The position numbers and the translations under genes were made by a program. The notes below the pieces were generated by a model. That model saw nothing but the letters and a program-made list of their open reading frames with translations, had not been told where the DNA came from and ran no database searches. A stretch of 64,000 bases of DNA from positions 40,970,548 through 41,034,547 of the forward strand of contig OZ025253.1 in assembly GCA_964019135.1 (NCBI GenBank), written 5' to 3'. The DNA is from Arenicola marina (taxonomy: Eukaryota; Annelida; Polychaeta; Arenicolidae). Shown one piece after another: positions 49,002-59,199 of this stretch. Position 1 is the first letter of the stretch. Every line of letters begins with the position of its first letter.

Positions 49002-49682
49002 ACACTTTAGTGGCAAGCTCTCTCCAGAAATCAACCGTCCAAGCTTATCAGCGAAATTGGATCCAGTATGTCGCTTTCTTGCGCAAGCAGTCCTTGCCAG
49101 TGGAGCTCCTGGGCACCGAATCTTCCATAGAAGCCTTCATAGCTTCTCTTCATTCCGCGGGGAAAACACTAAACCATGCTCACTAACGTGTCTGCCATTG
49201 CATTCGCTCACAAAATAAGATCCCTCAATGACCCCACTGCAAACTTCCTCATTAAACGCATGTCAATAGGGATCAAAAAGTGCGCTCAGCCTACCTCACA
49301 GCTACTGCCCATCACACACAACATTCTGCTATTACTCCTCAACCAAGTACAATACGCAGCGGTCTCCCCCTTTCAGATCCGACTCTTTAAGGCCATTTTC
49401 TCATTAGCCTTCCATGCTTGCTAACGAATTGGAGAGCTCACGGTATCCAAAAACAACTCAGATAATATCATCAAACGCATTACATTTCACAAATATAAAC
49501 GCAGTCAAGAACAAACCACCAGACTCACTGTTCAACCGCACCCGTCAGTAACATGTCACGTTGCATACTTGCATGCTTACCTACATGTTCGGCCTACCAC
49601 CCGAGGCCCTATCTTCCTCACACTCGATGGCCGACCACTTAATAGGCAAAAAGTAGCTCACATTTTAAAACTCACGCTTCAG
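49002..49682 (+). pseudogene. DIRS tyrosine recombinase, truncated
   Basis: In successive frames: KSTVQAYQRNWIQYVAFLRK (core-binding domain), then ISFAH-like AIAFAHKIRSLNDPTANFL and LLPITHNILLLLLNQVQ, and AFHAC-stop-RIGELTVS, where a TAA stands in place of a Leu codon at about 49422, followed by FHKYKRSQEQTTRLTVQPH and GPIFLTLDGRPLNRQKV. Homology ends at LKLTLQD, exactly where the 21-bp hairpin minisatellite begins, so the catalytic His-x2-Arg and Tyr are missing. DIRS elements use this recombinase in place of an integrase. Confidence 0.8.
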
Positions 49683-49997
49683 GACTAGTAATCCATCGGG
49701 GCGGAATAGTAATGCGCCGGGGCGGATTAGTAATCCGCCGAGTAATCCACCGGGGCGGAATAGTAATCCACCGGGGCGGATTAGTAATCCACCGGGGCGG
49801 AATAGTAATGCGCCGGGGCGGATTAATAATCCGCCGAGTAATCCACCGGGGCGGAATAGTAATCCACCGGGGCGGATTAGTAATCCACCGGGGCGGAATA
49901 GTAATGCGCCGGGGCGGATTAATAATCCGCCGAGTAATCCACCGGGGCGGAATAGTAATGCGCCGGGGCGGACTAGTAATCCGCCGGGGCGGATTAG
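49683..49997. repeat. 21-bp hairpin-forming minisatellite, array 1
   Basis: About 15 copies of a unit with GGCGGATTAGTAATCCGCCG. Nine bases on each side of a central G are reverse complements, so a full unit is an almost perfect hairpin. Variants: CCACCGG for CCGCCGG, GAATAG for GATTAG, ATGCGCC for ATCCGCC, and shortened units (CCGCCGAGTAATCC). Confidence 0.93.
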
Positions 49998-50645
49998 CCC
50001 GGATTTACCCGAACAAGCAATAAACAGTGACGTCAGATGTCGGTCAAGCTCTCGACCAATCAGATTGCAGCATCGCACGGCCGTTCACCAGAAGGAACCG
50101 CGCAAAGGGTTCCGCCCAGATTTCCAGTGACATTGACTTATTAATGATAGCCATAGTAATATCAATAACTAGTCTCCGTCGTTCGTATTCAAGTGAAGGG
50201 GATCACATGGGAAGTTTCTGAGAGACCCTCTCCACCCTCCACCCTCCACGGTCTACCTTCTTCATCCTCACCACACACCGCCATCCTCTTCACTCTCTTC
50301 GCCCTCCACCCCATCTTCACTCTCTTCACCCTCGCCACCCTCTTCTTCCTCTCTAACCTCTTCTCTTCCTCTCTTCCCCCTCCACCCTTTACCCTCTCCA
50401 CTCACTCCACTGTCTCTACACCCTCCCCACCCTCACTTCACCAGCGCCACCCTCTCCATCAACTCCCCATCCTTTCCCTACCCACTGCATCCTCTACCAT
50501 CCACCCTCTTCATCTTCACCAAACACCACCACCCTCTTCACTCTCTTCACCCGCCGGCCCCATCTTCCCTCTCTCCACCCTCTTCACCAACCCCTCACCC
50601 GCTCGCCACCCTCTCCACCCTTTTTGCCATCCTTGCCGCACTCTC
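49998..50645. other. Interval between hairpin arrays, with pyrimidine-rich tract
   Basis: The first 220 bp are ordinary sequence. From about 50220 to 50640 the plus strand is almost entirely C and T with few A and G (CCACCCTC, CTCTTCACC and similar strings), a polypurine/polypyrimidine tract of about 420 bp. Long open frames here are composition effects. No gene recognised. Confidence 0.75.
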
Positions 50646-50913
50646 GGACTAGTAATCCGCCGAGGCGGACTAGTAATCCACCGGGGCGGATTAGTAATCC
50701 GCCGGGGCGGACTATGGCTAATCCGCCGGGTCGGACTAGTAATCCGCAGTGGCGGACTAGTAATCCGCAGGGGCGGACTATGGCTAATCCGCCGAGGCGG
50801 ACTGGTAATCCGCCGGGGCGGACTAGTAATCCGGCGGGGCGGACTGGTAATCCGCTGGGGCGGACTAGTAATCCGCCGGGGCGGAATAGTAATCCGCCGA
50901 GGCGAACTAGCGG
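50646..50913. repeat. 21-bp hairpin-forming minisatellite, array 2
   Basis: About 12 more units of the GGCGGACTAGTAATCCGCC family. GACTAG replaces GATTAG in most units and two units carry a GGACTATGGCTAATCCGCC variant. The arms still pair. It ends in a T9 tract at 50915. Confidence 0.92.
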
Positions 50914-50919
50914 ATTTTT

Positions 50920-51380
50920 TTTTCTCGCCATGTCCCTAATACGGCTTCGTAGAAAAGTCTGGGCCCCATCCATTTAGTACTGTCGCTTCTTTCTGCTAAT
51001 TCACAAACTTCAGGACTACAAGAACAGTTTAATATTAAGTAAAGAAAAAGTGACGTGTATCAGGCCTATCTTTAGCATGCAGAGTAACTGGAAAATATGC
51101 CCAATTGCTCTCTCCCTCTTGGGTGAGTGCTAAGCACATCCACGCAAACAAACCTACAAAAATACTACAATCCCTAGATGTTATCTAAAGTGGAACCTCC
51201 ACACCGAAGTAGGCTTTGGCAGTGTTATAATAAATAAATGACCATGCACAGTTTTTCACATAAAGGCACAACTTTTGCAAAATTAACAGATGTGCATCCC
51301 TGATTAATTTATCTGAGGCCCCAGGACACGAATCCAAATAAACACAAGGCAGTTCAAGAAATCAATGAAAACGAAACACC
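50920..51380. other. Unannotated sequence between tandem arrays
   Basis: About 450 bp with no coding or repeat signal that I can recognise. Confidence 0.5.
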
Positions 51381-51383
51381 AGT

Positions 51384-52675
51384 GGTTTGGGTGATGGGCC
51401 GCCATTAGTAAACACCAGTGGTTTGGGTGATGGGCTGCCATTAGTAAACACCAGTGGTTTGGGTGATGGGCCACCATTAGTAAACACCAGTGGTTTGGGT
51501 GATGGGCCGCCATTAGTAAACACCAGTGGTTTGGGTGATGGGCCGCCATTAGTAAACACCAGTGGTTTGGGTGATGGGCCGCCATTAGTAAACACCAGTG
51601 GTTTGGGTGATGGGCTGCCATTAGTAAACACCAGTGGTTTGAGTGATGGGCCGCCATTAGTAAACACCAGTGGTTTGGGTGATGGGCCGCCATTAGTAAA
51701 CACCAGTGGTTTGGGTGATGGGCCGCCATTAGTAAACACCAGTGGTTTGGGTGATGGGCCGCCATTAGTAAAAACCAGTGGTTTGGTTGATGGGCTGCCA
51801 TTAGTAAACACCAGTGGTTTGGGTGATGGGCCGCCATTAGTAAACACCAGTGGTTTGGGTGATGGGCTGCCATTAGTAAACACCAGTGGTTTGGGTGATA
51901 GGCTGCCATTAGTAAACACCAGTGGTTTGGGTGATGGGCTGCCATTAGTAAACACCAGTGGTTTGGGTGATGGGCTGCCATTAGTAAACACCAGTGGTTT
52001 GGGTGATGGGCCGCCATTAGTAAACACCAGTGGTTTGGGTGATGGGCCGCCATTAGTAAACACCAGTGGTTTGGGTGATGGGCTGCCATTAGTAAACACC
52101 AGTGGTTTGAGTGATGGGCCGCCATTAGTAAACACCAGTGGTTTGGGTGATGGGCCGCCAGTAGTAAACACCAGTGGTTTGGGTGATGGGCCGCCATTGG
52201 TAAACACCAGTGGTTTGGGTGATGGGCCGCCATTAGTAAACACCAGTGGTTTGGGTGATGGGCCGCCATTAGTAAAAACCAGTGGTTTGGTTGATGGGCT
52301 GCCATTAGTAAACACCAGTGGTTTGGGTGATGGGCCGCCATTAGTAAACACCAGTGGTTTGGGTGATGGGCTGCCATTAGTAAACACCAGTAGATTGGGT
52401 GATGGGCTGCCATTAGTAAACACCAGTGGTTTGGGTGATGGGATGCCATTAGTAAACACCAGTGGTTTGGGTGATGGGCCGCCATTAGTAAACACCAATG
52501 GTTTGGGTGATGGGCTGCCATTAGTAAACACCAGTGGTTTGGGTGATGGGCTGCCATTAGTAAACACCAGTGGTTTGGGTGATGGGCTGCCATTAGTAAA
52601 CACCAGTGGTTTGGGTGATGGGCTGCCATTACTAAACACCAGTGGCTTGGGTGATGGGCTGCCATTATTAAACCA
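51384..52675. repeat. 36-bp satellite array, about 36 units
   Basis: Tandem GTTTGGGTGATGGGCCGCCA plus TTAGTAAACACCAGTG, 36 bp exactly. The main variation is CCGCC against CTGCC or CCACC. Marker units (GTTTGAGTG at 51637 and 52105; GTAAAAACC/TTGATGG ending at 51780 and 52284) show an internal duplication of 13-14 units (468-504 bp). The period is 12 codons, so frames on both strands stay open for over 400 codons; this is a repeat effect, not a gene. Confidence 0.96.
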
Positions 52676-52689
52676 TGCAGTTGTGTTAA

Positions 52690-53440
52690 TAACGAATTAC
52701 ATGGGAGCCAATCCTAAATGAATCCCTGGTGGCTACACTCAGAAAGTGATTCGGCAAAATGACATACGCAGCTTTATCATGCGCAACCACACCACGCAGT
52801 AAGAAGAATGGCATCAATGCCTTCCCCATCTAGATGTCGTCTTGGATTTAGTAGTCTTTCAAACCCCTCAGTCGATAAGTAAAAGGGTGAATTTGCTATG
52901 TCTATGTATCCATCCTTTTTGTTTTAGGCGAGTGTCAATAATGTTCCCTGTGTTATGTTAGCTTTGCGCCAATTATTGGCATCGAATTTATGCATGAGAA
53001 TTTTTTTCAAACTAGGTATGTAATTGGATGTGTGCAATACAATAGTAGGGTCTGTATGTATGTTGGGTTCCATGCAGTCAGTACTGGTATTGCCTTCTTC
53101 CTGTGTTTTCCAATTTCACTTCACCAACATGAAATTCATCATGAAAGAAATTATCTGTATTTGTGCGATCCCCACTAACCATCTTCTCCACACGCACACA
53201 TTTATCCCCAGCCTGGATCGTTTCTGCACTTGCTGCACAATATTTTGTAATGCGGCCCCATTTGTCATATTTTGTCGTGCCAACCCTTGTTCTGCCTTCC
53301 TAATGAATGTACAGTTGTACTTGATTTTTTTTATCAAGAACATTGATCGTGCTACAATTAAGTGATGCGTGTGCGACATCATGTCTACGAAGAAAATACA
53401 TTGATGCAGGAAAGAATTTTTTGTTCGTAAACTTCTGTAT
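52690..53440. other. Sequence between 36-bp array and HMGXB3-like remnant
   Basis: No confident exon. The 3' part of the HMGXB3-like gene would be expected here on the minus strand, but no frame gives a match I can defend. Confidence 0.4.
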
Positions 53441-53442
53441 TT

Positions 53443-54062
53443 ATTAACCCCCGTAGCTGAGGTATAATTTTAACAGACCGAATATTTTTGTCAATTTCTT
53501 TGAGGAGTTACTCTCATGTAGCCTGTCATACAGGACAGGTTTAACGCTCAGTTTGTTTTGCTTGGCCAGTTCTGCGTGTTGTGCTGTTCCATCAACAAAC
53601 ATACCATCATTGGGATGAAACACCCGGGTTGCCTAGCATTGCCATGTTGTATGAGTCGCCGTGGAGTGTCACAAATTGTGATCGTTGGGGGATGCTTCAG
53701 GCTTTGGACGATGTCGAAAGTGTCGCCAACGCGTTCGTGGCTCATTAAGTTCTTAATCACTGACACAACGCCATGGAGGCTAGCCCCAAGCATAATCCCG
53801 CCGGATTTCTTGGGGAACTTGTCAAACAGCTTGTTACACTCATTGCCCTTTTTCAAATTCTTTTCGAGCAACTCAGTGATGTCCTGTTTGGTACAACCAG
53901 AAACGTTTATGTCACAAGCTTCTGCCCGCTCTGTGGCATCTTGCTTGGAGCCAAACATCCTGATGTCGGTCAGCACATCTTCGCTCAGTACAGCCACATG
54001 TTCGGGTTCCTCCTGGCTCGGCTGTGTCCTTTTCTTCCATTCTGTGTTGAGGGCGTATTTGT
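53443..54062 (-). pseudogene. HMGXB3-like gene, C-terminal core piece
   Basis: The exon opens after a strong acceptor (TTTCTTTCTTTCCAG, minus strand, AG at 54064-54063). It encodes KSGGIMLGASLHGVVSVIKN, then SLKHPPTITICDTPRRLIQHG and NARQPGCF, the pattern of HMGXB3-like proteins (GVVYxxK, then SxKHxPxxxICD, then a HGNxRxPGxF motif). Close to 53615 the match moves one frame over (PNDGMFVDGTAQHAELAKQN) and goes on to VLYDRLHESN, equivalent to the FDRFHExN motif, before a stop at 53443. The frameshift argues for a pseudogene or a sequence error. The family is transposase-like in origin and its function is poorly known. Confidence 0.65.
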
Positions 54063-54426
54063 CTGGAAAGAAAGAAAACGAATGAACAATCATAAATGTA
54101 TATATTTATTGCCGTATGCACAATATTTTTTTTGTATTACAGGACGCTAGTCTAGATTCATCTTTTTGCGCAAACTATAAGATCTGAAAGAAAAAAAAAA
54201 CGCCTAAATTTGCTCACAAGGTCCTAATTTCGGCAGCCTCATTGGACGTATCATAGACAAGGTCTGTGGCAAGACGTTACATATTGTAGGCAAGGATCGG
54301 TGCGATTTCACGTAAGAATGGTGCAGACGCAAGCCGTCCAGGGAAACATGCATGCATCGGTCCCCTACCCATGTCCTCCATTGCATTAAAATTGTGTGGG
54401 GAGCATGAAATACTCCCATGCATGAG

Positions 54427-54678
54427 GGGGGATACCCCCTCTAAGTCGCGAATGCCCAAAAAATTAGGGAGGGCAATATCGAATTTCAGAGATGAGGATT
54501 GCTCAAGACTGGGCGCAAAAAACACACCATAAAGATGATATCGTGAATATCGAGGAACTCACAAACTGTTGTTATATGTAAAGCATCGCTGAATATAGGG
54601 GCAGGGTCTTCACGTTGAACCAGGAACTGAACTGTACGGATAACGATCCCCAACTTCAAAATTGACAACAGCTAATTG
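54427..54678 (-). repeat. Dispersed repeat family, minus copy
   Basis: Reverse complement matches 60964-61201: shared order of TTAGCTGTTG, GGGGATCGTTATC, CTGGTTCAACG(T/G)GAAGAC, TTCCTCGATATT, GCGCCCAGTCTTGAGCA and CTCCCTAATT. It lies between the two parts of the HMGXB3-like remnant. Confidence 0.75.
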
Positions 54679-54724
54679 AATTCCTGGATGCCAATCGCGG
54701 AGATCGAAAAATATATCCACCTGC

Positions 54725-54742
54725 GCCCCCCCCCCCCCCCCC
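54725..54742. repeat. Poly-C tract
   Basis: A run of about 18 C, followed by further C-rich sequence to about 54755. Length in assemblies is unreliable at such tracts. Confidence 0.9.
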
Positions 54743-54969
54743 ACCGCCCCCCTCATGTATTTCTCCCGGTCTCCTGCAACTTCCATCCCCTCCCCCTATC
54801 CCCCCTATGCTGGTAATCTGGTACTCCTGCTTCTCTCATTGCACTGTCATATGCAACCACCCCTCTTTTACTTCTGGCACTCACTCCCTTAATTACTTCC
54901 TCATCTGGCACTTCAATCCAGTCCCCCTTCCCCTCCAAGCTCCCGCCTTCGAACTTTAAGATACCATGT

Positions 54970-55298
54970 TGAAGTCGAGAACCGCTGGAAAGATATACAC
55001 TATTAAAGTCGACATATATTGGATAAACACGCTATTCAAATCAAGATTTTAGGAAAGATGCACCGCTAAAGTCGAAATCCGTTAGAAAAGTACACTGTTA
55101 AAGTCGACATACGATGGAAGGCTAAACTGTTGAAGTCGATATCCGACGGAAAGATAAACTGTTTAGTTCGATATCCGACGGAAAGATAAACTGTTTAGTT
55201 CGACTCATATTCGACGGAAAGATAAACTGTTTAGTTCGATATCCGACGGAAAGATAAACTGTTTAGTTCGACTGATATCCGACGGAAAGATGAACTGT
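54970..55298. repeat. Diverged tandem repeat, AAGTCGA...GGAAAGATAAACTG
   Basis: About ten units of 30-36 bp with GATATCCGACGGAAAGATAA and ACTGTTTAGTTC. The left units are diverged and the right four are close to a 32-bp consensus, so the array homogenised from the right side. Confidence 0.85.
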
Positions 55299-56953
55299 TG
55301 GGGTATGACAGGCATTAAAAGTGTCTAAGTGGGGTATGACAGGCAGTAAGTGTCTAAGTGGGGTATGACAGGCATTAAGTGCCATGGTGGGGTATGACAG
55401 GCATTAAGTGTCTAAGTGGGGTATGACAGGCATTAAGTGTCATGGTGGGGTATGACAAGCAGTAAGTGTCTTGGTGGGGTATGACAGGCATTAAGTGTCT
55501 AAGTGGGGTATGACAGGCATTAAGTGTCTAAGTGGGGTATGACAGGCATTAAGTGCCATGGTGGGGTATGACAGGCATTAAGTGTCTAAGTGGGGTATGA
55601 CAGGCATTAAGTGTCATGGTGGGGTATGACAAGCAGTAAGTGTCTTGGTGGGGTATGACAGGCATTAAGTGTCTAAGTGGGGTATGACAGGCATTAAGTG
55701 TCTAAGTGGGGTATGACAGGCAGTAAGTGTCTTGGTGGGGTATGACAGGGATTAAGTGTCTAAGTGGGGTATGACAGGCATTAAGTGTCTAAGTGGGGTA
55801 TGACAGGCATTAAGTGTCTTGGTGGGGTATGACAGGCAGTAAGTGTCTTGGTGGGGTATGACAGGCATTAAGTGTCATGGTGGGGTATGACAGGCAGTAA
55901 GTGTCATGGTGGGGTATGACAGGCATTAAGTGTCTAAGTAGGGTATGACAGGCAGTAAGTGTCTTGGTGGGGTATGACAGGGATTAAGTGTCTAAGTGGG
56001 GTATGACAGGCATTAAGTGTCATGGTGGGGTATGACAGGTATAAAGTGTCTAAGTGGGGTATGACAGGCATTAAGTGTCATGGTGGTGTATGACAGGCAG
56101 TAAGTGTCTAAGTGGGGTATGACAGGCAGTAAGTGTCTTGGTGGGGTATGACAGGCAGTAAGTGTCTAAGTGGGGTATGACAGGCAGTAAGTGTCATGGT
56201 GGGGTATGACAGGCATTAAGTTTCATGGTGGGGTATGACAAGCAGTAAGTGTCTTGGTAGGGGATGACAGGCATTAAGTGTCTAGGTGGTGTATGACAGG
56301 CAGTAAGTGTCTAAGTGGGGTATGACAGGCATTAAGTGTCATGGTGGGGTATGACAAGCAGTAAGTGTCTTGGTAGGGGATGACAGGTATTAAGTGTCTA
56401 AGTGGGGTATGACAGGCATTAAGTGTCATGGTGGTGTATGACAGGCAGTAAGTGTCTTGGTGGGGTATGACAGGCATTAAGTGTCTAAGTGGGGTATGAC
56501 AGGCATTAAGTGTCTAAGTGGGGTATGACAGGCATTAAGTGTCTAAGTGGGATATGACAGGCATTAAGTGTCATGGTGGGGTATGACAGGCAGTAAGTGT
56601 CTTGGTGGGGTATGACAGGCATTAAGTGTCATGGTGGTGTATGACAGGCAGTAAGTGTCTAAGTGGGGTATGACAGGCAGTAAGTGTCTTAGTGGGGTAT
56701 GACAGGCAGTAAGTGTCATGGTGGGGTATGACAGGCAGTAAGTGTCATGGTGGGGTATGACAGGCAGTAAGTGTCTAAGTGGGGTATGACAGGCATTAAG
56801 TGTCTTGGTGGGGTATGACAGGCAGTAAGTGTCTTGGTAGGGTATGACAGGCAGTAAGTGTCTAAGTGGGGTATGACAGGCATTAAGTGTCTAAGTGGGT
56901 ATGACGGGCAGTAAGTGTCATGGTGGGGTATGACAGGCAGTAAGTGTCTTGAT
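55299..56953. repeat. 29-bp tandem repeat array, about 57 units
   Basis: Unit GGGGTATGACAGGCATTAAG plus TGTCTAAGT. Variable sites are CATTAAG/CAGTAAG and TCTAAG/TCATGG/TCTTGG, which give a readable barcode along the array. The period is not a multiple of three. Confidence 0.95.
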
Positions 56954-57354
56954 GGGGTATAACAGACATTAGCGTGTCTAGGCGGGGCATACCAGACATT
57001 AGCGTGTCTAGGCGGAGTATAACAGACATTAGCGGGTCTAGGCGGGGTATAACAGACATTATCGTGTCTAGGCGGGGTATAACAGACATTAGCGGGTCTA
57101 GGCGGGGTATAACAAACATTAGCGTGTCTAGGCGGGGTATAACAGACATTAGCGGGTCTAGGCGGGGTGTAACAGACATTAGCGGGTCTAGGCGGGGTAT
57201 AACAGACATTAAGGTGTCCAGGCTGGGTATAACAGACAACAGCTGTCTGGGCGGGGTATAACAGACAACAGCTGTCTGGGCGGGGTATAACCACCTGTGG
57301 TATAACAGACATTAAGCTGTCTAAGTGAGGTATAACATCTATTGACGTGTCTCA
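56954..57354. repeat. 30-bp tandem repeat array, about 12 units
   Basis: Unit GGGGTATAACAGACATTAGC plus GTGTCTAGGC, clearly derived from or ancestral to the adjacent 29-bp unit (GGGGTAT(A/G)ACAG(A/G)CATTA). The last units change to ACAACAGCTGTCTGGGC and decay. Confidence 0.93.
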
Positions 57355-57399
57355 GGTGGAGAAAAGCAAACATTTATTTGCCTGGCCCGAAATGACGTT

Positions 57400-58339
57400 G
57401 GAAACCCTAGCTTATGGGAGTGTCTATGGGGAGTTTATCGTATATGGATGTAGGGGTGAATGAATTGCCAATTTGTTGGACGGGGTGAATAGTGTAGGCA
57501 GTTAGAGGCCGGATAGAATGGGATAGGATCGTTAGTCAACCATTTATCTGCTGAAAACGATAGAAATAATATCGGCTTTAATTTTCCCGTTCTAAGTTTT
57601 AACGGCTAAATGCTATTGAAGGTCCCGGCTTAATGAATAGAGCATCACGCATTGCATATCATGGTAATAGAACTTCATCATGTTCATTCGTACAAAGGTT
57701 ATATTGAATTCATCATTACCTATTCTGGCTTGGGTGGAATCCATGGAGCCCATGTCTTGTGTGATTGGGGTTTCCACTTGAACTGCTTGTAATGGCATCA
57801 AATATGATGCTTTTTTCGATGTTGACCCAGAACAAGTCAATGTCAACTGCATGTTCTTCTTGCGTCGACTGTTCAACATCCTGCTGAAGTTCTTCGTTGT
57901 CTAGACGGAAACCCATGTTTTGGGTTGGTATCGAACATCAGGCATGGTGGGTGGCATGAGGACTCGGCACAATATAAACAGCTAGTCCGTCAAACACTCA
58001 AATAAATAATAGCAGCATCTTATGTCCTGTTTCGGGAGACTGCTGTCGTGTTCCAGTTCAATTAATTCCACAGTCTGGGAGATAGATGTGTGTGACAGAA
58101 AGAAATAGGTGGTTACTTAAATTAATAATGTTCGATTCAGGTTATTGATGTCGAACATTAGCTCCGCATTTGGGGCAGATCATAATAAAGACTACGTATT
58201 TGTGGCATATCAATATACCACTCATTGTCACTAGCTCCGTGTTAATTTCAGTCTGCTCTGTTCGACAAATCGGGCAGCTCCTTAATTTCCAGTGGCATTA
58301 TATGTTGTAATCTGCTATTATCTATGAAGTATCGTCTGG
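57400..58339. other. Interval next to the HMGXB3-like SWIM segment
   Basis: Short minus-strand open frames (57613-57916) have no recognised motif. This could be intron or decayed exon of the HMGXB3-like gene. Confidence 0.4.
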
Positions 58340-59194
58340 TTAATGGCGACCGGTATTTTCTTTAACGCTGTGAATATATTCCACCACCTCCGTAACACGC
58401 GTGCCTTGGAGATCCTCTTCACAGGGCAAGGGCAACTCCAGGGGCACGTCAAGTGCCTGAACTGGAGCCAGCAGCAACTGTTCCCGCCCTGCCACATCTC
58501 CCATAAAGGGACAGATTCTCTGCGGATAAAACTGTAGCAAGAACCATTTCGCTATGGATTTGTGAACGCAACCTCTCCTCTTCCTGTGTCTTTCACATTT
58601 GCAGATCCACTTGTACAGCTTAGTATCGGCAACAATAGCTGTTCTGCCTACTTTACAGTAGCTCTCAACGTTGTCCGCTATGACAAAGGTAAAATGTTCT
58701 TCCATTTGCTCCATTTGGGAACCACGGAGAAACAGATGGTGAACAGATTGCATGTGCAACCGCTGTTCCTCCGTTCTTCATTCATTCGTCTATTTCTTAT
58801 TAATGCATCCAAGTACTTTCTCTCCAACGTTCCTACGTACGCCATCTCCCTTAAGGCATTGCGAAGACTATGTGGGCGCAACGATATGTGCTGTCTCCTG
58901 ACCTGCTCGCTATTGCGGCCAGAGACGTGCACATGGCGCTTTGGCACATGACGGACTGTGTATCTGGCCGCGGACGGGCAGAGGGTACTGGTTGCCACCC
59001 AAACTTTGCGCAATGAGGTGTACGCCGTGTTTTGGATCGACACACACGCCTGCGTCGTGTCGATCCACATTCACCTTGTCAGATGACTGGTGCCTTCTCA
59101 TGTGTTTCTTCATGTGTTTCTTCTGAATGCGCCCGTCGCATTCAACACACTCTTCCCATTTCTTGAAGTCATGCTTTCGCTCAGTCACTTTCAC
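58340..59194 (-). pseudogene. HMGXB3-like gene, zinc finger to SWIM segment
   Basis: Read on the minus strand from 59194: WEECVEC and a His-rich stretch KKHMKKHMRRH (zinc-finger-like), then GVCVDPKHGVHLIAQSLGG and NQYPLPV, then in another frame CTSLAAIASRSGDSTYRCAH, then in a third frame MAYVGTLERKYLDALIRNRR, and in a fourth segment YCKVGRTAIVADTKLYKWIC and KCERHRKRRGCVHKSIAKWF, a SWIM finger of the CxC...CxH type. The order CVDxxNG, ASRSGxxxxxCxH, SWIM is that of HMG-domain protein 3-like proteins. At least three frame changes in 450 bp, without splice sites, mark it as a pseudogene or a very error-prone stretch of assembly. Confidence 0.65.
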
Positions 59195-59199
59195 TTTTC

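Larger units (their letters stand above)
45200..49682 (+). mobile_element. Decayed DIRS-type tyrosine-recombinase retrotransposon
   Basis: Four pieces occur in the canonical order gag, RT, RNase H, tyrosine recombinase, all on the plus strand. Every piece carries lesions: frameshifts in gag and RT, a 1228-bp transposon inside RT, loss of the RT catalytic region, an in-frame stop in the recombinase, and truncation by a minisatellite at 49683. It cannot be autonomous. The left end is set only roughly. Confidence 0.85.

Noticed and set aside
50193..50939. A 248-codon Ser/Pro/Leu-rich frame
   Set aside because: It covers a polypyrimidine tract and the hairpin minisatellite; composition explains the lack of stops.
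51304..52721. Open frames of 425-453 codons on both strands as a repeat protein
   Set aside because: The 36-bp unit keeps several frames open on both strands; flanking sequence gives no gene structure.
56716..57312. A 198-codon minus-strand frame with NVCYTPPRP repeats
   Set aside because: It lies wholly in the 29/30-bp tandem arrays.
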